Positions 46,579 through 55,555 of a stretch of DNA of 64,000 bases are shown one piece after another. The DNA is from Kocuria sp. TGY1127_2 (GTDB lineage Bacteria > Actinomycetota > Actinomycetes > Actinomycetales > Micrococcaceae). The translations under genes were made by a program, and so were the position numbers. The notes beneath the pieces are model-generated. The model was not told the origin of the DNA and made no database searches. It saw only the letters and a list, made by a program, of their open reading frames with translations. The stretch spans positions 2,418,001 through 2,482,000 of the forward strand of contig NZ_AP022834.1 of the NCBI RefSeq assembly GCF_013394385.1. The letters are read 5' to 3'. How positions within the stretch are numbered: position 1 is the first letter of the stretch; every line of letters begins with the position of its first letter.

Positions 46579-47565
46579 ATGGAAAGTACCGGCCAGCCGT
46601 ACCTGCGGGCCTTTTACGATGACGTGCCTGGCCCGTGGCGTTCTGTGCTGAGCCATCTGCCGCTGTATTGCGCCGGTCTTCTGGTGATGTGGACCCTTGG
46701 GATTCTCAACAGATTTTCCGGTGCCCAGTCAGTCTCGGCTCCGGCACTTCGATCCGTGACCCCGACCATTACCTTCGTGGCCTGGCTCGTGCTGTTGATC
46801 TACACGGCTTTTCTGATCCTGGTCGCGGTGAGACCGCGCGCGTCGGGCAGGCAGCCCCTCAGCTTGCAACGGCGCCTGGCTAGAACGGTAGCGCCCACGG
46901 CCCAAACGTCACTGGTCATGGGCATCATCCAGGGCGGCGAAGTTGTCATAGGCAACATCTGGCGCGGGCCCGCCCCTCATTTCGGCGACCTCTGGTTGAC
47001 CGCGTTGTTTTACGCGCTGGAAGCAACGATTGGAGTTGCGGCCTTCTGTATGCTGTTCGCGACCATCGCGGTTGCCCTTTCTCCGATCATGCGAGGTTGG
47101 TGGACATATGCGCTCGGCGCGTGGGTCGTTTATGGCGTCATCGACCGGTTTCAGAGGTACGCAACCTTTGTGCCGTTTCCTTGGACAAACGGGTCCGTGT
47201 TCCATTCGGGGCTGGACTTCGGCAAGTCCGCCGCGACCAATGTATTCATTAATGGATTTCCCGGTAATTACATTTCCTCCGGTGCGGAATCGACCGATGC
47301 ACAACCTCCTTACACGAACATTGATGTTCACAATATTTGGATCAACGTGGGAATCGTTCTGGTGTGCGCTGCCTTCCTGACGGTCACTGCGCTGGTTTCC
47401 TCGTCGCGCACTCGGGCGGAATTGAGGCGATCGGGTGGCCCTCCGCGTACCGGAGCATCTTCTTTCAGCAGGACTTCGCCTGGCGAAATATACGCAGACG
47501 AGAGCAGTCTCATTCCTTGGGACCATGACGAGGCCCCGCCCTCCTCCCGTAGACTTGGCCCGTGA
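46579..47565 (+). CDS. Integral membrane protein of unknown function
   Basis: 328 aa. Hydrophobic helices at about residues 25-45, 65-88, 135-155, 160-185 and 245-268, with a loop containing YATFVPFPWTNGSVFHSG, and a cytoplasmic, Ser/Pro/Arg-rich tail. I do not recognise a family. The stop codon overlaps the cls GTG start by 4 bp, so the two proteins are coupled, hinting at a role with the membrane lipid enzyme. A weak SD is present. It follows the helicase-like gene by 142 bp. Confidence 0.7.
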   Translation: MESTGQPYLRAFYDDVPGPWRSVLSHLPLYCAGLLVMWTLGILNRFSGAQSVSAPALRSVTPTITFVAWLVLLIYTAFLILVAVRPRASGRQPLSLQRRLARTVAPTAQTSLVMGIIQGGEVVIGNIWRGPAPHFGDLWLTALFYALEATIGVAAFCMLFATIAVALSPIMRGWWTYALGAWVVYGVIDRFQRYATFVPFPWTNGSVFHSGLDFGKSAATNVFINGFPGNYISSGAESTDAQPPYTNIDVHNIWINVGIVLVCAAFLTVTALVSSSRTRAELRRSGGPPRTGASSFSRTSPGEIYADESSLIPWDHDEAPPSSRRLGP

Positions 47566-49037
47566 ATTACTCGCTCCTGAACGTCCCCGGTTTGCCGCCC
47601 TGGGTCGATACAACGCTGGTGGTCATCGATTTGTTGATCCGCGTTGTTGCCCTGTGCTGGATCCCGTACAATCGAAAGCCGTCCGTGGCGCTGGGATGGC
47701 TCATGGCAATTTTCCTCATCCCTTACGTAGGAATTGTGGCGTTCTTGATCATCGGGTCAACGTATCTGCCTCGTGGACGACGTGAACGCCAAACCCACAT
47801 GAATGAGATCATTCGTGAGCAAATCGGTGACCAACCTATCTTGGGAGACACCTCGGGGTTGCGGGAACCGGATTTGTCCTCCGCTAAGCTGAACTACAAA
47901 CTCGGCTCTCTGCCGATGGCAGGCGGCAATCGCCTGGAGTTTCTTCGTGACAACCACGAGTCCATGCGCCTGATGGCCGATGCCGTCGACCAGGCCAAGG
48001 AATACGTTCATTTCGAGTTTTACATCGTCGCGTACGACGAAACGAGCGCGCCCCTTTTGGACTCTCTATTCCGTGCGCATCGCCGCGGGGTCAAGGTACA
48101 CATTCTAGTGGACCAGCTCGGCTCTGCGGGCTACCCGGGCTACAGCAAGCTGGTGAAAATGCTGGACGATTCGGGCATCTCTTGGCGTAGGTCCCTGCCC
48201 ATTCGTCCGTGGCGCGGCGAATATCAACGACCTGATCTGCGGAACCACCGCAAGATCCTGGTCATCGACGGGGATATTGCGTTCTCCGGCTCGCAGAACA
48301 TCATCAACCGGTCCTACAACAAGCGTGCCAATCTCCGGAAGGGCCTGGCCTGGAAGGACCTGATGCTCCGCCTTGAGGGCCCCATGGTCGACGAGCTCAA
48401 CGCGCTCTTCATCTCCGACTGGTATTCCGAGACGGGCGACCTCCTGCTCGATGAGGTGGACCAGGAGTTGCCGGCCGTGGATTCCGGGGTCCGGGCCCAG
48501 GTGGTTCCTTCGGGGCCCGGGTTTGAAACCGAAAACAATCTGCGCCTCATCAATCATTTGATCTACAACGCGGAACGCCGGATCGTCATCTGCAGCCCCT
48601 ATTTTGTGCCGGACGACTCCCTCAAAATGGGGCTCACAACTGCCGCACAGTCCGGCATCGAGATCCACCTGATCGTGTGCGAGAAAGGTGATCAGTTCTT
48701 CCCGCACTTCGGCCAGCGGTCTTATTACGAGGCCCTCTTGGAGAGTGGAATCAACATTCACCTCTACCCGGCGCCCACCGTCCTGCATTCGAAATTCATG
48801 ATTATCGACGACGACGTCGCCTTTATCGGTTCGTCGAATATGGACCAGCGGTCATTTGCCCTGAACCTTGAGGTATCGCTGTTGATCCTGGACAAGGAGG
48901 TCACGGCGGAGCTCCAGGAGATCGCGGATGACTACCTCGAGACCAGCTTCGGGATCGACTACGACGAATGGAAGAAGCGGCCGCTGCGCATGAAGGCGTT
49001 GGAGAACGTGTGCCGTTTGACTTCGGGTCTTCTGTAG
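47562..49037 (+). CDS. cls: Cardiolipin synthase
   Basis: 491 aa. Two N-terminal membrane helices (about 10-35 and 42-65), then two phospholipase-D domains with HxK(x4)D motifs: NHRKILVIDG (His about residue 229) and LHSKFMIIDD (His about 409), the second followed by GSSNMDQRSFALNLE. It joins phosphatidylglycerol molecules into cardiolipin at the membrane. GTG start overlaps the stop of the upstream membrane-protein gene by 4 bp. The length matches bacterial ClsA-type enzymes. Confidence 0.95.
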   Translation: MNYSLLNVPGLPPWVDTTLVVIDLLIRVVALCWIPYNRKPSVALGWLMAIFLIPYVGIVAFLIIGSTYLPRGRRERQTHMNEIIREQIGDQPILGDTSGLREPDLSSAKLNYKLGSLPMAGGNRLEFLRDNHESMRLMADAVDQAKEYVHFEFYIVAYDETSAPLLDSLFRAHRRGVKVHILVDQLGSAGYPGYSKLVKMLDDSGISWRRSLPIRPWRGEYQRPDLRNHRKILVIDGDIAFSGSQNIINRSYNKRANLRKGLAWKDLMLRLEGPMVDELNALFISDWYSETGDLLLDEVDQELPAVDSGVRAQVVPSGPGFETENNLRLINHLIYNAERRIVICSPYFVPDDSLKMGLTTAAQSGIEIHLIVCEKGDQFFPHFGQRSYYEALLESGINIHLYPAPTVLHSKFMIIDDDVAFIGSSNMDQRSFALNLEVSLLILDKEVTAELQEIADDYLETSFGIDYDEWKKRPLRMKALENVCRLTSGLL

Positions 49038-49071
49038 CTCCCGATCGATGCGGGGAGTCTAAAGCGAGCTG

Positions 49072-49773
49072 TCAGTCCAGCTGACCGTGCCGCCAGGCGC
49101 TTGCGGAGGATTCGAGCTCTTCGGCCGTGGTGATCAGTCGGCGGGAAGCCTTGGTGAGCCGATTCCCTTGAGCAGTGGATCCGGGAGAAGAGACGAATTC
49201 CCCGGCACGCAGATGCCCCTCAGCTCCGACGGGCTCGACTGCGACGTCGGCGCGGTCCGCGGCAACGGCTTGGCCAAGGGCGACGACGCGGCAGAACGCG
49301 CCAAATCGTTCCAAGGCGACGTCGAATTCCCCCGTATACGCACCGGTGAGAATCGCGTCGATGGTCTGGCATACTTCCTCGGCTTTCGGAGGATCGGCGA
49401 CGCCTGCCACCACGCGAGAGACTTGGGCCGTATCCTGTCCCAAATGATAATGGCGACTGATGTTTTCGGGGCTCTGCCGGACAGCGTCTCGGAGAGCGTA
49501 AATTCGCCACAATGCGCCGGGCAGAGAGACGCCGGGGGCTTCCGCCCACATTTCGGCGATCGCTTCTAGCCCATAGTGATCAGTGAATTCTACGAGCCTT
49601 TCGGTCACGGCGGGGTCGCTGTTCGCACGGCCTTGGGTCAACAGGGCCCAAGCCGATGAGTGAGCAGCCTGGGATATGACCTCGGGGTCCGCTCCTCCGG
49701 CGAGGTGCTCGAATATCCCCGGGGAGAACTTGACGGGGCTATGGTGCCTTGATGGCTGGCTCGATCCTGACAT
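49072..49773 (-). CDS. Conserved actinobacterial hypothetical protein
   Basis: 233 aa, mostly alpha-helical. Contains PGIFEHLAGGADPEVISQAAHSSAWALL, MWAEAPGVSLPGALWRIYALR and ITTAEELESSASAWRHGQLD, which look like an actinobacteria-specific hypothetical family that tends to lie beside tRNA genes. No catalytic motif or membrane segment. Function unknown. Convergent with cls, 34 bp apart. Confidence 0.7.
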   Translation of the reverse strand: MSGSSQPSRHHSPVKFSPGIFEHLAGGADPEVISQAAHSSAWALLTQGRANSDPAVTERLVEFTDHYGLEAIAEMWAEAPGVSLPGALWRIYALRDAVRQSPENISRHYHLGQDTAQVSRVVAGVADPPKAEEVCQTIDAILTGAYTGEFDVALERFGAFCRVVALGQAVAADRADVAVEPVGAEGHLRAGEFVSSPGSTAQGNRLTKASRRLITTAEELESSASAWRHGQLD

Positions 49774-49976
49774 GCGCCCAGTCTAGGCTTCCGAGCGGTT
49801 GCGTGACCGTGCAGATTCTCACGGTTCGCCACACGGAAACGCGGTCCTGACCCGACGACGCCGCGCGATAACATTTTGATGTAAGGGTGATTACATCGGT
49901 TAGATCGAGACCGCTTGGTGTTGTAGACTAGATGAGCTTGAGTCAAGCGCGTGTTGACCGCGTCCGACTCAGGTGG

Positions 49977-50049
49977 GCGCCTTTAGCTCAGTTGGTAGAG
50001 CATCGGACTTTTAATCCGTGGGTCGTGGGTTCGAGCCCCACAGGGCGCA
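49977..50049 (+). tRNA. tRNA-Lys (anticodon TTT)
   Basis: 73 nt. The acceptor stem is GCGCCTT / AGGGCGC (one G-U) with discriminator A. The D-arm is GCTCAGTTGGTAGAGC, the anticodon loop CTTTTAA with anticodon UUU, and the T-arm GTGGGTTCGAGCCCCAC. No encoded CCA. Confidence 0.97.
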
Positions 50050-50058
50050 CTGTTTTTG

Positions 50059-50094
50059 AATCCCGTCCCGGCCTGTGCCGGGGCGGGATTTTTG
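50059..50094 (+). terminator. Terminator after tRNA-Lys
   Basis: 14-bp arms (AATCCCGTCCCGGC / GCCGGGGCGGGATT, one wobble) with a CTGT loop and a run of five T, 9 nt after the tRNA. Textbook intrinsic terminator. Confidence 0.9.
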
Positions 50095-50365
50095 TCGCCT
50101 ATGACGGGCCTCGGCCCGGATGTCCGCTACTAGTGAATGACCGTGGGGCCACGCTACGCACATTGCTTGCCGCATCTACAGCTGGCATCCTATGCCCGCC
50201 CCGCTGGATGCATTCGGCCCCCTTGACTGTCAATCAGAACCTCATCGATGACGAATGCTGCTTCCGACCGAGGAAGATTTTAAGGACCCTGGGATACAAC
50301 GACAGCCAGGCAAAAGACCGTTCAAGCTGACACCGGATGATCGACACGCGTTTGCTTGTTTCCAC

Positions 50366-51904
50366 TCAGGCAGTCGCGAAGCGGGTGAGAACGGCATCGG
50401 GCCGCACACCGGGCAACACAGCCCGGAAAATCCTGTAGTACCCCAGCTCCTCCTTGCTCCGGATCTGTGGGGCACCTTCACGGTTCACCTCGGCCATGAA
50501 ATCATCGTCGGCGATATCAGAACCCACGGTGTCGAGGAGGTCCTGTGCGCCGCTTCCTGCGCCGAATTGCTCTTTGCGCCGCCATAACAAGTGATCCGGG
50601 AGCCAACCGTCGAAGGCGCGGCGAAGGTGGCCTTTCTCCATCCCGTCCGCCTCGAGGGCTTTTACCCATGTCGGAAGTGACATCGAGTGCTCGATGACCT
50701 CCCGGTCCAGGAACGGCACACGAGCCTCCAATCCGTGGGCCATCGTGATGCGATCGCACCGCTGCAGGTTCAAACCGTGAAGGCTCTCGATCGTGCGTCG
50801 CAGCTCCCCATCAAGGTCATCGGGATCATCGAATTCTTCATGGTAGTAGCCGTAGCCCGCAAACAACTCGTCCGCGCCTTCTCCGGTGAGAACCGCCTTG
50901 ACGTGCTGGGAGGCCAGTTGGGACAAAAACCAATTGGGCACGGCGCTGCGGACAAGACTCGCATCGAATGACTCGATGGACCCGACAACGACGCCGAGAA
51001 TCTCACGGACTTCACTTTCAGCGAGGAGAGCCTCGTGGTGCTCGGTACCCAAGAACGCCGCGGTCTCACGGGCGGCCAACAGATCCGGCGATCCTTCGGT
51101 TCCCACCGCGAAAGTCTTGAGGTGGCGCCCTTGCCGCGCATACTCTTCGGCGGCCACCGCGGCGACCAACCCGGAGTCGAGGCCACCGGACAGGAAGACG
51201 CCGACATCGACATCGGCCATCAGATGTCGGCGTACGGAATCGGAGACGACGTCGAAAGTGGCCTTCTCCAAAGCCGCAGGCGATGCTTCACTCCGTTTCG
51301 CTTCCTCTTCTCTAGTGGGGACCGCGTACGCGAAACGTTGTAGGCCGTCCTCCGGCGTCCACCAGAAACCTGGCGGGAAGATCTCGGCGGCCGGTTGGAC
51401 GTCAGGGGCGAAGGCTCGGAGTTCTGAAGCGAAGTGCACGCCCATTTCGGTGCGCGCCCAGTAGAGCGGTTTGATTCCAACGGCGTCGCGGGCGGCCACG
51501 AAGCGTCCGTCCTCGGTCGCTGCGCACAGGGCCCACATTCCACGTAGCCGCCCCAGCTCTCCGGGACCAAAGGTTCTCAAGACAGCGAGCGCCGCAGCGG
51601 AATCGGAAAGGGAATCGAATGCTTCGGGCATCTCCCCGCGCAATTCTTTGTGATTGTAGATCTCACCATTGCACACCAGCGACCAGTCGCCACTCCCGCG
51701 AGTGCCACCGAGGGGCTGGTGCCCCATCTCCAGGTCGACGATCGAAAGGCGACGGTGACCGAGCCAGGCTTTGCGACCGACTTGTCGAACACCTTTGTCA
51801 TCGGGACCTCGGTGCGCCAACCGGTCGAGGGCCCCCTCGGCTTCTGTGGCGAGCTGAAGATTGATGTCTTTTGCATCATGGAAGATGCCTACGATTCCGC
51901 ACAT
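50366..51904 (-). CDS. asnB: Asparagine synthetase B-type enzyme (glutamine-hydrolysing)
   Basis: 512 aa. The N-terminal Ntn glutaminase domain starts MCGIVGIF (nucleophile C2) with NGEIYNHKELR. The C-terminal ATP-pyrophosphatase domain has the PP-motif VGVFLSGGLDSGL (SGGLDS, 239-244), TGEGADELFAGYGYY and MAHGLEARVPFLDREV. It makes asparagine from aspartate with glutamine as amide donor. Encoded divergently from an IclR-type regulator 79 bp away, which may control it. The downstream 275 bp to tRNA-Lys hold no supported gene. Confidence 0.94.
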   Translation of the reverse strand: MCGIVGIFHDAKDINLQLATEAEGALDRLAHRGPDDKGVRQVGRKAWLGHRRLSIVDLEMGHQPLGGTRGSGDWSLVCNGEIYNHKELRGEMPEAFDSLSDSAAALAVLRTFGPGELGRLRGMWALCAATEDGRFVAARDAVGIKPLYWARTEMGVHFASELRAFAPDVQPAAEIFPPGFWWTPEDGLQRFAYAVPTREEEAKRSEASPAALEKATFDVVSDSVRRHLMADVDVGVFLSGGLDSGLVAAVAAEEYARQGRHLKTFAVGTEGSPDLLAARETAAFLGTEHHEALLAESEVREILGVVVGSIESFDASLVRSAVPNWFLSQLASQHVKAVLTGEGADELFAGYGYYHEEFDDPDDLDGELRRTIESLHGLNLQRCDRITMAHGLEARVPFLDREVIEHSMSLPTWVKALEADGMEKGHLRRAFDGWLPDHLLWRRKEQFGAGSGAQDLLDTVGSDIADDDFMAEVNREGAPQIRSKEELGYYRIFRAVLPGVRPDAVLTRFATA

Positions 51905-51938
51905 GAGTTAGACCGTAGGCGGTCGCGTTCCTAAACAA

Positions 51939-51950
51939 CAACGCTCGTTG
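51939..51950. promoter_or_regulatory. Candidate operator in the asnB/IclR divergent region
   Basis: Interrupted palindrome CAACG-CT-CGTTG located midway between the two divergent starts. Such a site suits a dimeric regulator, but its short length makes this only a suggestion. Confidence 0.35.
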
Positions 51951-51983
51951 CTCCATACGCACGGAACTGCCATCATATGCAGT

Positions 51984-52760
51984 ATGGCGAGCGAGAATTT
52001 GAGCAGCGTGCACCGTGCACTTGATGTCCTGCGCGTTCTGGGACATGGCCCTATGGGTGTTCAAGACGTGGCTTCCGCGGTAGGGCGGGAGAAAACCCAG
52101 GTCTCCCGGACGTTGAAGGTCCTGGCTCAAGAGGGCTTCGTCGAAAGGGACGCCCGTAGTCTGCGCTACAGTCTCGGGTGGCAGGTACTGGCCCTGGCGA
52201 CCTCGGCGTCCGAAGACCGACTTCAGAGAGAAGCCCCCGGCGTTCTGCGAGCCCTCGTGCGCAGAGCCGGAGAGCCCGCCTACTTGACCGTGCTTTCAGG
52301 CCAAGGTGCGATGACGCTCCTGACCGAGCGCACCTCCCGCGGGATCCAGGCGAATGAGTGGGTCGGTCGCACGTCGCCGCTCAGTTGCACTTCCGCAGGT
52401 CGCGCCCTGATGTTCGGACTCGACGAGCCTCATGTCCGGTCGCTCCTGGAAGGATCCGGCGCCCCGCTTCCGGGCACCGCCGCGTCACCCCGTGACGTCT
52501 CGGCCGTACTACTACGCCTGCGCAGTGAACGCGGGAAAGGATATTCGGTAGCCGTAGAGGAATCCGAACCAGGGCTCGTCGCGGTTGCGGCCCCGGTGTA
52601 CGACCATCGAGGCGAAGTCGTCGCGGCCGTCAATGTGTCCGCACCCGCATTCCGCATGCCACCAGAGGTCATCCCCCAGGCCGCCGATTCGGTGATTTCC
52701 GCGGCTGACGAGCTCTCATCTTTGATCGGCGGGGCACCAGCAGCCGAAAATCGCTCCTAG
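51984..52760 (+). CDS. IclR-family transcription regulator
   Basis: 258 aa. An N-terminal winged helix-turn-helix (SSVHRALDVLRVLGHGPMGVQDVASAVGREKTQVSRTLKVLAQEGFVERD, about 5-55), and a C-terminal IclR effector-binding domain (about 80-250: SCTSAGRALMFGL, GYSVAVEESEPGLVAVAAPVYDHRGEVVAAVNVSAP). The start MASEN (51984) is chosen because the upstream in-frame TTG at 51948 adds atypical residues. Divergent to asnB, so it may regulate asnB and itself. The effector is unknown. Confidence 0.9.
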   Translation: MASENLSSVHRALDVLRVLGHGPMGVQDVASAVGREKTQVSRTLKVLAQEGFVERDARSLRYSLGWQVLALATSASEDRLQREAPGVLRALVRRAGEPAYLTVLSGQGAMTLLTERTSRGIQANEWVGRTSPLSCTSAGRALMFGLDEPHVRSLLEGSGAPLPGTAASPRDVSAVLLRLRSERGKGYSVAVEESEPGLVAVAAPVYDHRGEVVAAVNVSAPAFRMPPEVIPQAADSVISAADELSSLIGGAPAAENRS

Positions 52761-53302
52761 CCGCCCTCACTCGCTCCTATTTCCGAATGCCCGATCTATG
52801 ACGCAACTGCATTCACGGATCCAGAGCAATTCGACAATTCCCTCTCCCACACGCTTTTGTCACTGCTAGATTTGCCGACATAATCTGCCACGCCCTCGTA
52901 GAAGTGCGCACAAGATCTTTTCCACAAGGCATGCTCTGGGCGATTATTTCGATCTGCCTCCCTGAAGCTTGCGCGCGGAATCCAAGGAAATTACTCGAGA
53001 GGACGCGGCAAGCCAAGACGTCAGCGCTCAGCAGGTGTGATCGCTGGGTTGCAGCCACCGAATCCACACCCTTCCATTCCCACCCGGGACCGAACCCCGC
53101 TCGCCCCGGTGCCGTGCGCAATAATTCGAGTCCTCAATTCTCAATAAATAATTGAAATTTCACGGTGTGCCCTGGATACCCCCTATACGGCCCGGTTTGT
53201 ATCTGCCTCAGTTTCAGCTCCGGAAATTTTCCTTGGCTTTTCGGCTTTTACCGGGGAGTTACTCGTTGTAGCCTGAAAAAGCACCTCGAAAAGGAGACTG
53301 AT
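52761..53302. other. Intergenic region IclR / PepSY lipoprotein (542 bp)
   Basis: No gene with an SD or family resemblance found. It becomes AT-rich near 53130-53165, with the partly self-complementary AATTCTCAATAAATAATTG segment. This is the likely promoter and 5' leader of the PepSY lipoprotein gene. Confidence 0.45.
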
Positions 53303-53896
53303 ATGCGACGGAAAATTGCGGCCGGAGTGTCGATTGTATTTGCACTTGCGTTAGCCGGTTGCGGAGCCGACGATGCCTCAGACGACCAGGGTTCATCGTC
53401 GTCTACCTCGGCCAATGCCAGCGCATCGAGTGGTTCAAAAGATGACCTCGCGACCAAGAAGTTCCCAGTCAGCTGGAAGGATGCCCTGAAGACGGCACAG
53501 GGCAAGTTCGACGGCGACGTCAGCAAAATCGAGTTGGAACCGAACCCCTCCGGCAAGTACGAGTACAAGATCGAGCTACTCTCTGATCAGCAAAAATATG
53601 CAATCCAGATTGATGCCGAGTCGGGTGACACCGTCAGTGAGAAAACCGATGACCTTGATCAAGAAGATATCGGAACAGAACGCGAATCGGACAAGATCGA
53701 CGTGTCTAACGTCATGTCATTGGAAGATGCAATGAAGAAAGCCAAGGCCGTTCACGACGGTCCCATCAACAAATGGAAGCTTGAAGGAAAGGAACGCGGG
53801 CCCCAGTACGAGTTCGACATTGACAAGTCGGACGGGTCGGGTGATAACGAAGTCCAGATCGACGCCCACACCGGCGAAACCATCCCGGACAGCTGA
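53303..53896 (+). CDS. Lipoprotein with two PepSY domains
   Basis: 197 aa. Signal peptide MRRKIAAGVSIVFALALAGC with lipobox LAGC (Cys20), a Ser/Asp-rich linker (about 22-50), then two PepSY repeats (about 55-115 and 132-197). Each contains the KxxxxxGxIxKxxLEP-style beta-alpha unit (DALKTAQGKFDGDVSKIELEP and DAMKKAKAVHDGPINKWKLEG). PepSY domains bind or inhibit peptidases; here they would face the cell wall. Strong SD AAGGAG (53290-53295). The upstream frame to 53165 lacks an SD and is not used. Confidence 0.87.
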   Translation: MRRKIAAGVSIVFALALAGCGADDASDDQGSSSSTSANASASSGSKDDLATKKFPVSWKDALKTAQGKFDGDVSKIELEPNPSGKYEYKIELLSDQQKYAIQIDAESGDTVSEKTDDLDQEDIGTERESDKIDVSNVMSLEDAMKKAKAVHDGPINKWKLEGKERGPQYEFDIDKSDGSGDNEVQIDAHTGETIPDS

Positions 53897-53977
53897 TCCG
53901 GCCATCAGTCAGATGCGGCAGGGTTCGAGCCACGCTTCGAACCCTGCCGTTCTTTTGAGAAAAACCATGAACGAGTG

Positions 53978-54196
53978 CATGCTATAGAGTTGTTGTTTGG
54001 AGTCAACAAGCGATCTGGAAGCGAGGTGAGGCCCGATGGACAGTGAAAGTCCCAGTCATTCTTTATTGAGCGCCCCCTCCGGATCATTTTCCTGGGAGTA
54101 ACCAGGTCCATCAGCTGGAGCGGGCGTGATGTCCCGTGGTCACACTGAGGCGATTCGTCCTCAGGTGATGAAATTCCTCTGCCTTAAGGAACCAGC
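53978..54196 (+). promoter_or_regulatory. Promoter-like element and structured leader of mgtE
   Basis: An extended -10-like TGCTATAGA at about 53980 would start a transcript of about 200 nt before mgtE. The leader holds GAGGTGAGGC (54023-54032, similar to the 5' edge of M-box magnesium sensors), a long stem CGCCCCCTCC/GGAGCGGGCG (54071-54080 with 54117-54126), the nested hairpin CCTGG/CCAGG (54091-54106), a possible competing pairing GATGGAC (54035) with GTCCATC (54106), and a stem CTGAGG/CCTCAG (54145-54164). The M-box core is not otherwise recognisable, so the class is unassigned. Confidence 0.4.
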
Positions 54197-55555
54197 ATGA
54201 ACACTCCTCAGACCACTGAAGTGGCCAACATTGTGGCGGACATTCAGCCGCTGATCCAGTCCAAAAACTTCGTCGCGATCGTCGACGCCGTGGCTCCTCT
54301 GACTCCCGAACAGGTCGCTTCCCTCCTGGAACGGTTGTCGGTCAATCACCTAGCGATCGTGTACCGCTTGTTGCCCAAGGAGAAAGCCTTGGAAGTCTTC
54401 GAGCGGCTCACACCCAAGATGCAAAGCGACCTCATCGACGGCCTGCAGGATTCGGAAGTCTCAGCAATCTTTGCGGATCTCGATCCCGACGACCGTGTAT
54501 GGCTCCTCGATGAGCTGCCCGCAGCACTCGCTCCTCGACTCCTTCACGGGCTCTCTGCCAAAGACCGCGAACTGACCTCGGGAGTACTCGGGTACCCGAA
54601 AGGGTCCGTTGGCCGACGCATGAGCCCGGAGTACGTGTCTACGCATCCTGGCCATACGGTGGCCCAGGCCCTGGAGCGGGTGAACCATCACCTCGCGGAC
54701 GCCGAAACCGTGTACACCCTTCCGGTATTGGACGGAAGCCGCCGCGTCGTCGGCGTGGTGAGCCTACGAGATCTCATGCGTTCGGAATCGCATCTGAAGA
54801 TTTCCGAGCTGATGCACCAGGCCAAAACCACCTCGGCTTACCAGTCGGCAGAAGAGGCCGCCCGCCGCAGTACCAACCTGGGACTTCTCGCCCTTCCCAT
54901 CGTGGACAAAGAAGGTCGGCTCGTCGGTATTCTGACCATCGACGACGCTGTCCGCATCCTCGAACACGAAGAGACGGAAGACTCGGCCCGGCAAGGCGGC
55001 GTCGAGCCCCTGGGGCGTCCGTACTTCGCGACCCCGATCCGCGCTCTCGTGAAATCTCGCATCGTGTGGCTTTTTGTCCTCGCCATCGGCGCAACTCTGA
55101 CCGTACAGGTTCAGTCCCATTTCGAAGCGACCCTCGAGCAGGTAACGCTGCTCGCGTTGTTCGTACCGTTGCTGATCGGCACCGGCGGAAATACCGGAAA
55201 TCAGGCCGCGACCACCGTGACCCGAGCGCTGGCACTGGGCGACGTCCAGCCGCGTGACCTCTTCAAAGTCCTACTCCGTGAGCTGGGTGTGGGTTTCTCA
55301 CTCGGCGCGACGCTGGGCGCTCTGGGAGGACTGCTGACCGCGCTGCTGTACGAACCGCGCATCGGAATAGTCATTGGGCTGACGCTCGTGGCCGTGTGCT
55401 CCTTGGCCGCGACGGTCGGAGGAGTCATGCCCATGATTGCGCGTGCGCTTCGAGTGGACCCCGCGGTCTTCTCGAACCCATTCATCAGCACCTTCGTGGA
55501 CGCCACCGGGCTGATCGTGTACTTCCTGATCGCCCGGGCCGTCCTCCAGATATAG
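54197..55555 (+). CDS. mgtE: Magnesium transporter MgtE
   Basis: 452 aa. An N-domain of helical repeats (about 5-125), a CBS pair (about 135-255; MSPEYVSTHPGHTVAQALERV and ALPIVDKEGRLVGILTIDDAVRIL), and five C-terminal membrane helices with the pore motif LLIGTGGNTGNQAATTVTRAL. The N and CBS domains sense cytoplasmic Mg2+ and gate the channel. Preceded by the structured leader at 53978-54196, fitting metal control at RNA level. Confidence 0.95.
   Translation: MNTPQTTEVANIVADIQPLIQSKNFVAIVDAVAPLTPEQVASLLERLSVNHLAIVYRLLPKEKALEVFERLTPKMQSDLIDGLQDSEVSAIFADLDPDDRVWLLDELPAALAPRLLHGLSAKDRELTSGVLGYPKGSVGRRMSPEYVSTHPGHTVAQALERVNHHLADAETVYTLPVLDGSRRVVGVVSLRDLMRSESHLKISELMHQAKTTSAYQSAEEAARRSTNLGLLALPIVDKEGRLVGILTIDDAVRILEHEETEDSARQGGVEPLGRPYFATPIRALVKSRIVWLFVLAIGATLTVQVQSHFEATLEQVTLLALFVPLLIGTGGNTGNQAATTVTRALALGDVQPRDLFKVLLRELGVGFSLGATLGALGGLLTALLYEPRIGIVIGLTLVAVCSLAATVGGVMPMIARALRVDPAVFSNPFISTFVDATGLIVYFLIARAVLQI

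Noticed and set aside
53165-53302. Longer start for the PepSY lipoprotein
   Set aside because: The extra 46 residues do not resemble a signal peptide, and the AAGGAG SD sits directly before the internal ATG at 53303.
54021-54164. Canonical M-box riboswitch before mgtE
   Set aside because: Only the GAGGTGAGGC edge resembles it. The conserved GUCGAGAGACGCCAAUGGG-like core was not found, so it is reported only as an unassigned leader.
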